Part shown: positions 41,059-49,361 of the stretch, one piece after another
Layout: every line of letters begins with the position of its first letter
How positions within the stretch are numbered: position 1 is the first letter of the stretch
NCBI RefSeq assembly: GCF_002161595.1
Contig: NZ_NFID01000021.1
Span: 1 to 64,000, forward strand
DNA: 64,000 nucleotides
Source: Gemmiger sp. An50
Lineage (GTDB): Bacteria; Bacillota; Clostridia; Oscillospirales; Ruminococcaceae
Reading direction: 5' to 3'
The notes under the pieces: generated by a model
Seen by the model: only the letters and a program-made list of their open reading frames with translations
Databases searched by the model: none
What the model was told of the DNA's origin: nothing
Program-made: the position numbers and the translations under genes

Positions 41059-43500
41059 TTATTCCACCGTGACCGGGCAGGTGTAGGCCCGCTTGCCCAT
41101 CACGTTCACCGCCGGGCCGGTCAGCTGCATCCGGGTGCGCAGGGGCAGCTGCTCGCTGCTGGTGCCCACCAGCACATCCAGCATGCCGGGCTCCACCACG
41201 AATTCCATCTCTTCGTTGTAGTAGCCCAGCTGGGCGCAGGCCAGCCGGAAGGTAACAGTCTTTTCTTCACCGGGGGCCAGATCCACCCGGGCGAAGCCCT
41301 GGAGCTGCTTGTTGGGCCGGGTCACATGGGCGCCGTTGAAGTGGGTGTACAGCTGCACCACCTCGCTGCCCTCCCGCTCGCCGGTGTTTTTCACAGTGCA
41401 GCGCACAGTGATTGTGCCATCGGTGGCTGCGGTCTTGTCCGCCTCCAGTCCCTCCACCGCGAAGCTGGTGTAGGAAAGGCCGTAGCCGAAGGGGTACAGG
41501 GGCTGGTTGGAGCCATCCACATAGCCGCCGGAGAAGATGGCGCTGGCAAAGCTGTCGGCGCCGTCGGTGTAGCCGCTGCCCACCTTGTGGTTGTAATACA
41601 GAGGGATCTGTCCCTCGCTGCGGGGGATGGTCACGGTGAGCTTGCCGCCCGGGTTCACGGTGCCGTCCAGCACGTCCGCCACCGCCTTGCCGGCGCTGGG
41701 GCCGGGCATCCAGGCCTGCAGGATGGCTGCCGCGTGCTCTGCCGCCCAGTTTACCGCGAAGCAGCCGGGGCCATAGAGCACCACTACAACCGGCTTGCCG
41801 GTGGCGGCTACTGCCTCCAGAAGCTGCTGCTGCACGCCGGGCAGCGCCAGGCTCTGACGGTCCTTGCCCTCGCCGCCGGTCACGTTGACCCAGCCGCAGT
41901 TGCCGCCCAGTGCCAGCACCGCCACATCGCTTTCCTTCGCAGCCTGCACCGCTTCCTCAAAGCCGTCGGTCTCCTGACCGGTGATGGAGCAGCCCTGGGC
42001 GTAGCGCACTTCATAGCGCCCGGCCAGCTCCTCCTTCAGGCTGGTGGCGCCCATGCCGCGCAGCACCTGGTTCATGCCGCCCAGCGCCTCCAGTTCGCCC
42101 TGCTTGTACATGTCAAAGGCCGCAGCAAAGGGACTCTTTGCCTTCTCTTCTTTTTTCTGGTTGGCCGCCTCGTCGGCCATGCCGTTGAAGCTCACCGCAT
42201 TGGGCTGGGTGAGGGCCGCTTCCACCATCTCGATGTAGGCCGGGTAGGTGTAGCCACTCACCGGGTAGCGCAGGTTGTCCGCATGGGGGCCGATCACCGC
42301 CACCTTCGCACCCTTCTGCAGGGGCAGGGTGCCGTCGTTTTTCAGCAGGATCAGGCTCCGCTCGGCAATCCGGCGGCCCAGGGCCTGCTTGTCACTGTTG
42401 GTCATGGCCTCCTTCACCTTGCTCACATCCACATAGGGATGCTCGAACAGGCCATATTCAAACTTGATGGTCAGGATGCGCCGCACCGATTCATCCAGCA
42501 GCGCCTCGTCCAGCTGGCCGTCCCGCACGTAGTCCGGCAGCTGGGCAAAGGCAGCGCCCACCGGGATCTCGGTGTCCAGACCGCCCTTGCGGGCCAGCAG
42601 GCCGGCTTCCTTGTAGGTGTCGGCAATGTGGTAGAAGTTCCACATCTTCATGATGGCTGCGCCGTCGCTGGTAAGCATACCCTTGAAGCCCATCTTATCC
42701 CGCAGAAGCTCCCGGGCAATGTGCTTGTTCGCGCCCACCGGCATGCCGTCGATCTCGCCGTAGTTGGCCATCATGCCGCTCACGTTGGCCAGCTTGTCCG
42801 CCGCCTCAAAGGGGGTGGCAAAGGTCTCGTACAGCTCCCGGTCATTGATGCGGGCCGCGGCGCAGTTCAGGCCGGACTGGGTCTCCGCATAGCCCAGGAA
42901 GTGCTTGGCGATGCAGGCCACGCCGTTCTCCTTGTCGCCCTGCATGCCCTGGATGTAGGCAACGCCCATCTGGCTGATCAGGTAGGGGTCCTCGCCGAAG
43001 GTCTCGTAGGTGCGGCCCCAGCGGGGATCGCGGGACACGTCGATCACCGGGCTCATGGCGCTGTTCGCGCCCGCGGCCCGGCTCTCCTGACCGATGACCT
43101 GGCTCATCTCCTTTGCCAGCTCCGGCTGCCAGGTGCTGCCCACGTTCGCCATGGAGGGGAACAGGGTGCCGCCCGCGCCGGGCCAGCCGCACAGGTTCTC
43201 GGTCTGCATCGCCACCGGGATGCCCAGCCGGGTCTCCTCCACAAAATAACGCTGGATGTCGTTGGCGATCTTGGCAATCATCTCCGGGTCGGTCAGGCCG
43301 GCCATGGAATACTGAGTGAAGCGGCCGTGCCCGTTGGGGAACAGCTCCCGCAGCTTTTCTGCCTTTAACTCACCGTTCTCCACGCAGCTGGGCATCAGAT
43401 GGCCGCACAGCTGGGCGGCCTTTTCCTCCAGGGTCATCCGGCTCAGCAGGTCTTCCACTCGTTTTTCCACGGGCTGGGAAGGATCTTTGTACAGTTCCAT
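41059..43500 (-). CDS. GH3 family glycoside hydrolase (beta-glucosidase-type)
   Basis: An 813-residue enzyme with the GH3 N-terminal barrel, C-terminal alpha/beta domain and a final fibronectin-III-like domain. IAKHFLGYAETQSG (about 198-211) is the substrate-binding KH motif, and Asp279 in MLTSDGAA is the expected nucleophile. No signal peptide is seen. Family members act as beta-glucosidase, xylosidase or N-acetylglucosaminidase, and the sequence does not decide. The FnIII tail argues for a glucosidase/xylosidase type. AGGAGGAAC precedes the ATG. Control is from a LacI regulator through operators just upstream. Confidence 0.93.
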   Translation of the reverse strand: MELYKDPSQPVEKRVEDLLSRMTLEEKAAQLCGHLMPSCVENGELKAEKLRELFPNGHGRFTQYSMAGLTDPEMIAKIANDIQRYFVEETRLGIPVAMQTENLCGWPGAGGTLFPSMANVGSTWQPELAKEMSQVIGQESRAAGANSAMSPVIDVSRDPRWGRTYETFGEDPYLISQMGVAYIQGMQGDKENGVACIAKHFLGYAETQSGLNCAAARINDRELYETFATPFEAADKLANVSGMMANYGEIDGMPVGANKHIARELLRDKMGFKGMLTSDGAAIMKMWNFYHIADTYKEAGLLARKGGLDTEIPVGAAFAQLPDYVRDGQLDEALLDESVRRILTIKFEYGLFEHPYVDVSKVKEAMTNSDKQALGRRIAERSLILLKNDGTLPLQKGAKVAVIGPHADNLRYPVSGYTYPAYIEMVEAALTQPNAVSFNGMADEAANQKKEEKAKSPFAAAFDMYKQGELEALGGMNQVLRGMGATSLKEELAGRYEVRYAQGCSITGQETDGFEEAVQAAKESDVAVLALGGNCGWVNVTGGEGKDRQSLALPGVQQQLLEAVAATGKPVVVVLYGPGCFAVNWAAEHAAAILQAWMPGPSAGKAVADVLDGTVNPGGKLTVTIPRSEGQIPLYYNHKVGSGYTDGADSFASAIFSGGYVDGSNQPLYPFGYGLSYTSFAVEGLEADKTAATDGTITVRCTVKNTGEREGSEVVQLYTHFNGAHVTRPNKQLQGFARVDLAPGEEKTVTFRLACAQLGYYNEEMEFVVEPGMLDVLVGTSSEQLPLRTRMQLTGPAVNVMGKRAYTCPVTVE

Positions 43501-43543
43501 TGCTTGTTCCTCCTGTTTTCCTGAATCTTTATCGTAAAATGCT

Positions 43544-43570
43544 TTTATACATCGGCATTTTTCTTCGCAA
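43544..43570 (-). promoter_or_regulatory. Possible promoter of the GH3-symporter genes
   Basis: Minus strand TTGCGA (43565-43570) and TATAAA (43544-43549) are only 15 bp apart, so recognition may be weak. Operator 3 touches the -35. Confidence 0.4.
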
Positions 43571-43574
43571 TCTA

Positions 43575-43588
43575 CTTACATGTTTAAG
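43575..43588. promoter_or_regulatory. LacI operator 3 (GH3 promoter-proximal)
   Basis: CTTACATGTTTAAG shares 11 of 14 positions with operator 2 and lies next to the putative -35 of the GH3 gene. Confidence 0.55.
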
Positions 43589-43631
43589 TTTTCGCATCCC
43601 GGCTTTCCGCTTATTGGAAAGCGCTTCTTTG

Positions 43632-43645
43632 CTTAATCGTTTAAG
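43632..43645. promoter_or_regulatory. LacI operator 2
   Basis: CTTAATCGTTTAAG is nearly palindromic around a central CG, the LacI/GalR hallmark, and lies between lacI and the GH3 gene. Confidence 0.65.
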
Positions 43646-43691
43646 TGCCTATAAAAAACGGCGTTTTCCACCGTTTTTCTGTTTGGAAGGT

Positions 43692-44747
43692 TCATTCCCT
43701 GCCCACCGGCATGGGAACGAGCACCTGCTCCGGAGTCCGGTCGCCGTCCAGCTGCTTGAGCAGCAGCCGGGCGCATTCCGCGCCCGCCGCGTAGCCCAAA
43801 AACCGGCAGCTGACCACCTCATCCCGCAGGATGGGAGACACGAACACGTTGGACAGTGTGGCCAGCCGAACCCGGCGGCCCACCTTGTTCAGCAGCTCCC
43901 ACACGGGATTGATGAACATACCCCAGCTGAGCAGCACTGCGTCCCGCTCAGTGAAATCCTCCAGCACCGGCATCACCCGCTGGGACACATAGGGCCACAG
44001 CCGACGGGCGGTGTAAAGATCCTCGCTCTGGTTGGGGTTGGAATCGGGATGGTACATGGTTTCCTTGGTGATGGGGGCCCGCTCCACGATGAGGCGGCTG
44101 TTCTTGTACAAGCTCATGGCCCGGTGCACCCCCGCTTCACGCTGGGTTTCCTGGTAATTGTCCAGGTCCGGGCGGATGTAAAAGATGGTTTTTGCCCCCT
44201 CCGCCAGCAGGCGGCAGGTCATTTCGAAGCTGCTTTTCTCGTATTCCAGCTCCACGGTGGAATAGGGGCGTCCCTCCAGCCCGCAGTCGTACACCACAAA
44301 GGGGATCTGATGGTGCAGGATCAGCTCCTCCGCCTCCGGGGTGGGGCCCTCGTTGTCGCGCCCGATGAAGATCACGCCGTCCACCCGGCGCTCCAGCGCG
44401 TTGTTCACATAGTCGGCATAGATGCCATGGCGGCGTTCAAAGCCGCAGAGCATCAGGTTGTAGCCCTGCTGCTCCATTTTGTCCCGGATGCCCTGGAGCA
44501 CCAGGTTGAACCGGTTGGTGTTCAGGTCCTTCTCAATGGCCACGCCCACGCAGTAGCTGGGGGACCCGCGCACCACCTTGGCGGCGCTGCTGGGCACATA
44601 GCCCATCTCCTGCGCGGCCTTCATTACCCGCTCCCGGGTCTGGGCCGAAATGGACTGCTTGGGGTTCTGGTTCAGCACATACGAGACCGTCGCGGGCGTG
44701 ACACCCACCGCACGGGCAATATCCTTGATGGTCGGCCCGGACTTCAT
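43692..44747 (-). CDS. LacI family transcriptional regulator
   Basis: A 351-residue repressor with the classic N-terminal headpiece TIKDIARAVGVTPATVSYVL (about 6-25) and hinge helix around AAKVVRGSPSY. A periplasmic-binding-protein-like sensor domain follows, including the YCVGVAIEKD strand and GVIFIGRDNEG. It would sense a sugar or sugar phosphate. AGGAGGGATCGCC precedes the ATG. Its own promoter carries an operator, and two related sites precede the GH3 gene 190 nt downstream. It is therefore probably autoregulated and controls GH3 and the symporter. Confidence 0.95.
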   Translation of the reverse strand: MKSGPTIKDIARAVGVTPATVSYVLNQNPKQSISAQTRERVMKAAQEMGYVPSSAAKVVRGSPSYCVGVAIEKDLNTNRFNLVLQGIRDKMEQQGYNLMLCGFERRHGIYADYVNNALERRVDGVIFIGRDNEGPTPEAEELILHHQIPFVVYDCGLEGRPYSTVELEYEKSSFEMTCRLLAEGAKTIFYIRPDLDNYQETQREAGVHRAMSLYKNSRLIVERAPITKETMYHPDSNPNQSEDLYTARRLWPYVSQRVMPVLEDFTERDAVLLSWGMFINPVWELLNKVGRRVRLATLSNVFVSPILRDEVVSCRFLGYAAGAECARLLLKQLDGDRTPEQVLVPMPVGRE

Positions 44748-44763
44748 GGCGATCCCTCCTGCA

Positions 44764-44777
44764 CTTTTTCGTTTAAG
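44764..44777. promoter_or_regulatory. LacI operator 1 (autoregulatory)
   Basis: CTTTTTCGTTTAAG matches operator 2 in 12 of 14 positions and lies just downstream of the lacI -10, where binding would block transcription. Confidence 0.65.
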
Positions 44778-44785
44778 TCAACCCC

Positions 44786-44813
44786 ATTATACCAAAGATT
44801 TTTCCACTGTAAA
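44786..44813 (-). promoter_or_regulatory. Sigma-A promoter of the LacI gene
   Basis: Minus strand TTTACA (44808-44813), 16 bp, TATAAT (44786-44791). Confidence 0.85.
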
Positions 44814-44900
44814 GCTTCTTTTGGTCATTTCGTACACTTCCACAACAAGCGCCCCGTTTCTTTGTGCGAAACAGCTTACACGATTCAGTAGCGTTTGAAC

Positions 44901-44933
44901 AAAAAGCTCCCCGAAGCGAAAGCTTCGGGGAGC
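44901..44933 (-). terminator. Terminator of the kinase-regulator-nagB-nagA operon
   Basis: Perfect CTCCCCGAAGC / GCTTCGGGGAG stem with a GAAA loop (44907-44932), then CTTTTTG on the minus strand, 18 nt beyond nagA. Confidence 0.93.
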
Positions 44934-44950
44934 GTATTTCATGGGTGTTT

Positions 44951-46105
44951 TCAGGCCTTTTCAAAGACGGTGCGGCCGCCCACCAGGGTACGGACCACGG
45001 TGAGGTCCTCGTCCAGCACCACCAGATCGGCATCCCAGCCGGGACGAATGCGGCCCTTCTGGTTGCCCATCTTCAAAAGGTCCGCCGGGTTCTCGGTGAG
45101 CAGAGGCAGGACCTCTTCCACCGGGCGGCCGGTGAACTTGACCAGGTTTTTCAGCGCCTGGCCGGTGGTCAGAGTGCTGCCCGCACGGGTGCCGTTGCTG
45201 GCCAGCTTGGCGTCGCCGTCTTCCACCACCACGTCGTTCACGCCCAGCTTATAGTTGCCGTCCGGCAGACCGGCGGCCATGATGCTGTCGGTGATGGCCA
45301 CCACCCGGTCCAGACCCTTGCACTTGATCAAAAAGCGCACAGTGCCCGGGTGCAGGTGCCGTCCGTCGCAGATGGCTTCGCAGTATACGTCAGTCTCCAG
45401 CACCGCGCCCATGATGGCGGGGAAATGCTGGTGCAGCAGCTTCATGGCGTTGAAGGTGTGGGTGGCGGAAGCCGCGCCCGCATCGATGCAGGCCATGGCG
45501 GTGTCGTAGTCCGCACCGGAGTGACCGATGGCCACCACCACCTCACCGGCAATCTGCCGGATCATATCCGGCACGCCCTCCACCTCGGGGCTCACGGTCA
45601 TGTATTTGATGCTGCCCTCGGCCGCCTTCGCGTAGCGGCGGAACAGTTCGGCGTTGCCCTTCTGCAAAAGATGCTCGGGCATGGCGCCCTTGTACTCGCT
45701 GGCCAGGAAGGGTCCTTCCAGATGCACGCCCAGCAGCTGGGCATGGTCGCCGGTCTGGGCCTTGGCCTGCTTGATCTGCTCGATGCACCACAGGGTCTGC
45801 TCCGGCGTGTCGGTGAGCACGCTGGCCAGCCAGCCGGTGGTGCCCTGGCTGGCAAAGAATTTGCCGATGGTGTTGTTCAGCTGGTCGGCGGTGGCCGCGT
45901 TCACGTCCACCCCGGCGCCGCCGTGGGTATGTACGTCGATGAAGCCGGGCACCAGGCGCTTGCCGCCCAGATCCAGCACCTGGCAGCCCGCCGGGGCGTC
46001 CACCCGGGGCGCCACCTGGGCGATGGTTCCGTTCTGGATCAGGACCTCCCGGTCCTCAAAGCGGTGATTGTGGTAGACCCGTGCGTTTTTGATCACAAGT
46101 TCCAT
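44951..46105 (-). CDS. nagA: N-acetylglucosamine-6-phosphate deacetylase
   Basis: A 384-residue amidohydrolase-fold deacetylase that makes glucosamine-6-phosphate and acetate from GlcNAc-6-phosphate. Metal and substrate motifs are clear: DVHTHGGAG (His-x-His), LGVHLEGPF (metal Glu), AIGHSGAD, THTFNAM and VAITDSIMAAG. The loop usually reading KGAH is KGAM here. AAGGAAACCAG precedes the ATG, 31 nt behind the nagB-like gene. It is the last gene of an operon that begins with a two-component system. Confidence 0.93.
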   Translation of the reverse strand: MELVIKNARVYHNHRFEDREVLIQNGTIAQVAPRVDAPAGCQVLDLGGKRLVPGFIDVHTHGGAGVDVNAATADQLNNTIGKFFASQGTTGWLASVLTDTPEQTLWCIEQIKQAKAQTGDHAQLLGVHLEGPFLASEYKGAMPEHLLQKGNAELFRRYAKAAEGSIKYMTVSPEVEGVPDMIRQIAGEVVVAIGHSGADYDTAMACIDAGAASATHTFNAMKLLHQHFPAIMGAVLETDVYCEAICDGRHLHPGTVRFLIKCKGLDRVVAITDSIMAAGLPDGNYKLGVNDVVVEDGDAKLASNGTRAGSTLTTGQALKNLVKFTGRPVEEVLPLLTENPADLLKMGNQKGRIRPGWDADLVVLDEDLTVVRTLVGGRTVFEKA

Positions 46106-46136
46106 GACTGGTTTCCTTTCTGTGTTCTCCCGCCGC

Positions 46137-46955
46137 TCAGAAGGGCTGCTTGGCCGCGTTGGCGTTGGTGATGATCATGGCGTCCGGATGGTTCTGGATC
46201 AGGGTTGCCGGGAAGTGGGCACTCACCTCGCCGTAGGCTGCCTGGCGCACCACGCTGCGGTGCCAGTCGCGGAAAACGCCCAGACGAATCTTGCGGGCGC
46301 CCAGAATCTGGGCCATGCCGATGGTGATGCACTTCTTGGGCATGGCGTCGATGGCGCCGTTCAGATCGCCAATGGCGTTGGTGGTGCGGGTCTCCCGGCT
46401 GATGGTCAGCACACGGGTGTTCAGGGCGGCAAACTCCTCGGCGGTCAGCTCGTCCTGGGGCTCATTGAAGGCCAGATGGCCGTTGATGCCGATGCCTCCA
46501 AAGGTGATGTCCACCCCGCCCAGCTGCTCGATGACCCGCTGCACCTTCTCGGTATCGTGGGGGTCCGGGAAGACCCGCTGCTCCTCGGGCATCAGCAGCT
46601 CGGGGCCCACCTTGCTGTAAACGGTGCGCTCCATGAAGCCCCGGAAGCTCAGGGGGCTCTCCTTGTCGATCCACTCACCCTCGTCGGTGAGGTATTCGTC
46701 CATATTGATAAACCAGCAGTTTTTCAGGCTCACCCGGTCCCGATTGACCAGGCGCACGAAGATGGGATACTGACCCACCGGGCCCACCGGGCAGATGAAC
46801 ACGGTCTTCTCGCCCTTGGCGTTGTGCTCCTTGATGGTGTTCACCATCTCCAGTGCCAGCTCATAGAACACCTCGCCGGAATCCCCCAGCTTGAGCACAG
46901 GTACTTTTGCGTCCTTGCCCAGATCCTGGGCGCTGATCTGATAATATTCGTACAT
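46137..46955 (-). CDS. Glucosamine-6-phosphate deaminase family protein, divergent
   Basis: A 272-residue protein of the NagB/RpiA/SugarP-isomerase fold. Family signatures are FINMDEYL (matching the NagB Asp72 region) and GGIGINGHLAFNEP with the catalytic His and Glu. Two differences matter. The usual phosphate loop (TGxTP) reads PVGPVGQY, and the catalytic-base Asp of GxDGH is Asn (GINGH). Co-transcription with nagA still argues for an amino-sugar role, but it may not be a standard deaminase. The ATG at 46955 is used, with AAAGGGG upstream; the earlier in-frame start overlaps the regulator gene. Confidence 0.85.
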   Translation of the reverse strand: MYEYYQISAQDLGKDAKVPVLKLGDSGEVFYELALEMVNTIKEHNAKGEKTVFICPVGPVGQYPIFVRLVNRDRVSLKNCWFINMDEYLTDEGEWIDKESPLSFRGFMERTVYSKVGPELLMPEEQRVFPDPHDTEKVQRVIEQLGGVDITFGGIGINGHLAFNEPQDELTAEEFAALNTRVLTISRETRTTNAIGDLNGAIDAMPKKCITIGMAQILGARKIRLGVFRDWHRSVVRQAAYGEVSAHFPATLIQNHPDAMIITNANAAKQPF

Positions 46956-46982
46956 GACTGTTGACCCCTTTCCGAGAATCAC

Positions 46983-47654
46983 TCAATTCAAAAACAGATG
47001 CGATATATTCAGCTCCCGGATCATCTGAACGATCTCCTTGGTCCGGGAACATCCGAACTTGTGCAGAAGGCCCTTGATCTGGGTCTTCACGGTCACCACC
47101 TCCACGCAGCGGATGGCGGCGATCTCCTTGACTTTTTTGTCCTGCAAAAGCAGCTTGACCAGCTCCCGCTCGGCGGCGGTGAGCTGGGATACATTGTTGA
47201 TAAAAAAGAGCAGGCTCTTTTCCGAGCGGCGCAGCCGGTTGTATTCCTCCAGCACCACCTCCTGGATGCGGGAATCCATCATGGGGTGCCCCGCGTACAC
47301 GCTGCGGATGTGCTCCAGCAGCTCGGCGTCCGGGCAGCCCTTCACGATGTAATCCGCCGCGCCGGTGGCCATGGCGGTGAGGATGGTCTTTTCGGTCTCG
47401 TGGGCGGTCAGATAAACCACACGGGTATCAATGCCCGCATCCCGGATGGCCTCCGCCGCCATAATTCCGGCGGAGAGACTCTCCATCTCGATGTCCATGA
47501 GCACCACGTCGCTCTTCACACTTTTGGCCAGCTCCAGGATTTTTGCACCGGTGGACGCTGTGCCCACCACCTGCATATCCGGCTGGGCGTTCAGCAGCTC
47601 GGTCATATCCTCCCGCAGAAGATCCAGATCCTCCGCGATCAAAATCGAGATCAT
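46983..47654 (-). CDS. NarL/LuxR-type response regulator
   Basis: A 223-residue regulator. The receiver domain has Asp54 in VLMDIEME as phosphate acceptor, plus acidic residues in AEDLD near the start and the conserved Lys in YIVKG. The C-terminal LuxR helix-turn-helix is recognisable from LTAAERELVKLLLQDKKVKE and VEVVTVKTQIKGLLHKFG. Its ATG overlaps the kinase stop by 4 nt (ATGA). Downstream, nagB starts after 28 nt. Confidence 0.93.
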   Translation of the reverse strand: MISILIAEDLDLLREDMTELLNAQPDMQVVGTASTGAKILELAKSVKSDVVLMDIEMESLSAGIMAAEAIRDAGIDTRVVYLTAHETEKTILTAMATGAADYIVKGCPDAELLEHIRSVYAGHPMMDSRIQEVVLEEYNRLRRSEKSLLFFINNVSQLTAAERELVKLLLQDKKVKEIAAIRCVEVVTVKTQIKGLLHKFGCSRTKEIVQMIRELNISHLFLN

Positions 47655-49228
47655 TCCCCTTCTCCTTCCCGGTTCAGCACCACTTCCTCATGTTCACCGC
47701 TCTCCAGCAGCACGTCCGCGCCGGTGGAGCGGGCGGCATAGCGGGGCAGCAGGATCAAAAAGCGCGTCCCATGCCCTTTTTTGCTCTCCACCCGCAGATG
47801 GCCCAGGTGGCTCTTCACGATCTGGCGCACATAGTAAAGACCCATGCCCCAGTTCTGATTGGAGTTTTTGCTGGAGTAGAAGGGTTCAAAGATGCGTTTC
47901 TGCTCCTCCTGCAAGATGCCGGGCCCCTGGTCCGCCACCTCGATCACGGTATACAGCCGCTCGTTGTAGATGCGCAGCCGCACTGTCCGGTCCGGCCCGG
48001 TGCAGCCCGCCATCACTATGGCCTCCCAGCCGTTGGTGAGCAGGTTGTACAGCGCCTCCGCCAGGTGCACGGTATCCGCCAGAATCTTCACATCTTCCGG
48101 TGCCTGCACTTCGATCCGGCCCTCCGGATACTTGTGCCGGAACCGCTCGGCAGCCTTTTCGGCAACCCGGGCAGCAGGCACCACACTCAGATAAAGGCTC
48201 TTGGCCTTCACGCTCTGATACAGCTCCTCCATCCGCTGCAAAAGCGCCTCGTTGGTCTCGTCCAGCATGGCGCTGTATTGCCGCAGCCTTTCCAGGTCCG
48301 GCTCCGGCTCGGCCAGAGCGGACTTGATGCGCTTGTGCAGCACCCGGTTGGCCAGCAGCTGGTTTTTCATGCTGTGCACGAACACGCTCACGCCCATGTT
48401 GGCCGCGTCGAACTTGCGCTGCAGCACCAGCTCCTGCTGGTTTTCCGAGATATAGGTGTGGGTGTTGCGCAGCAGGGTGTAAAAGCACAGCACCCCCGCC
48501 GCGGCGGTGGTGGCAATCACCGCGATATAACGGCTGGGCGAAAGGATCGGGTTCAGGTACCAGATGCCCAAAAGCCACATGTAGTCGTTGCTGTAGAACA
48601 GATAGATCTGTGCCGGGTCCTGGGGGCAGTACATGGCGAACAGCAGCCCCATGCTCAGCGGCAGCAGCGCCTTGGCCAGGTACCGTTTTTTCAAGAACGA
48701 GATGCAGACACTGAAATACTCATAGACCAGCAGCACCGCTGCCAGCAGCAGATAGACCCAAATCCAGGCAAGGCTCGCCTGCACCAGAAACTTCTGCAGC
48801 TCCAGCCGGTTGTGGGTCAGCTGCTTGAACACCGGCGGCAGATACACAAACAAAGTGAGCGCCGGCAAAAGGAAGAATGCCCAGGCCTTTTTGCGCAGCG
48901 GCCGCAGCCAGGGGCTCAGGCTGTAGTGCAGCGCCAGGGACACCAGCAGCGGCGGAAAGGTATACCGCCCCACCGCCACAAAAAAGCCCAGCTGGCCCAG
49001 CGTCATCACCCGATACTGGAAAAAGCGGCGCACATCGCTGGTCAGATAAAACAGCGTCTCGATCTGGTTGCCGATGCCGCCCTTTTTGGCGATGTAGGTA
49101 AGGATGCCCAGCAGGAATACATCCAGCGAGAGCACCAGCCCCAGCACCAGCCAGCTTTCCTTGGAGCGGCGCACCGCAAGCAGCACACCGCTGCCCGCCA
49201 GCAGCAGAACCATCAGGATCAGGACCAT
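47651..49228 (-). CDS. Membrane sensor histidine kinase
   Basis: A 525-residue kinase. About seven membrane helices fill residues 1-250 without an extracellular domain, so it senses an intramembrane or transported signal. The phosphoacceptor is His285 in VHSMKNQL. The ATPase domain has an N box (NLLTNGWEAI), G1 (VADQGPGI), an F box (FEPFYSSK) and G2 (NWGMGLYYV). AAAGGGGGAG precedes the ATG. A TATGATT in the minus strand near 49.27 kb may be its -10, directly downstream of the importer terminator. Confidence 0.92.
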   Translation of the reverse strand: MVLILMVLLLAGSGVLLAVRRSKESWLVLGLVLSLDVFLLGILTYIAKKGGIGNQIETLFYLTSDVRRFFQYRVMTLGQLGFFVAVGRYTFPPLLVSLALHYSLSPWLRPLRKKAWAFFLLPALTLFVYLPPVFKQLTHNRLELQKFLVQASLAWIWVYLLLAAVLLVYEYFSVCISFLKKRYLAKALLPLSMGLLFAMYCPQDPAQIYLFYSNDYMWLLGIWYLNPILSPSRYIAVIATTAAAGVLCFYTLLRNTHTYISENQQELVLQRKFDAANMGVSVFVHSMKNQLLANRVLHKRIKSALAEPEPDLERLRQYSAMLDETNEALLQRMEELYQSVKAKSLYLSVVPAARVAEKAAERFRHKYPEGRIEVQAPEDVKILADTVHLAEALYNLLTNGWEAIVMAGCTGPDRTVRLRIYNERLYTVIEVADQGPGILQEEQKRIFEPFYSSKNSNQNWGMGLYYVRQIVKSHLGHLRVESKKGHGTRFLILLPRYAARSTGADVLLESGEHEEVVLNREGEGE

Positions 49229-49279
49229 GCGCCGCTCTCCCCCTTTCCTTTTACCCGAACACGTTTTCAGTAATCATAC

Positions 49280-49320
49280 CAAAAAGCGCCCGGGTCCCGC
49301 GGAGGAATCCGGGCGCTTTT
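49280..49320 (-). terminator. Terminator of the TauABC-like importer operon
   Basis: AAAAGCGCCCGG / CCGGGCGCTTTT arms (49282-49293, 49309-49320), then TTTTTGG on the minus strand. Confidence 0.88.
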
Positions 49321-49361
49321 CCTATTTCAGTGTAAAGCGCGCAGGGCGTTTTGTAAAGGCT

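Noticed and set aside
39556-43368. Open frame of about 1270 codons on the plus strand
   Set aside because: It lies wholly opposite the symporter and GH3 genes, is rich in His, Gln and Val in a way typical of antisense frames in GC-rich DNA, and has no ribosome site. Similar long frames opposite the GH38, hydantoinase and exporter genes are rejected for the same reason.
43616-43629. Possible CcpA cre site GGAAAGCGCTTCTT
   Set aside because: It matches the TGAAAGCGCTTTCA consensus in only 10 of 14 positions and its orientation to the GH3 promoter is not informative. I do not list it as a feature.
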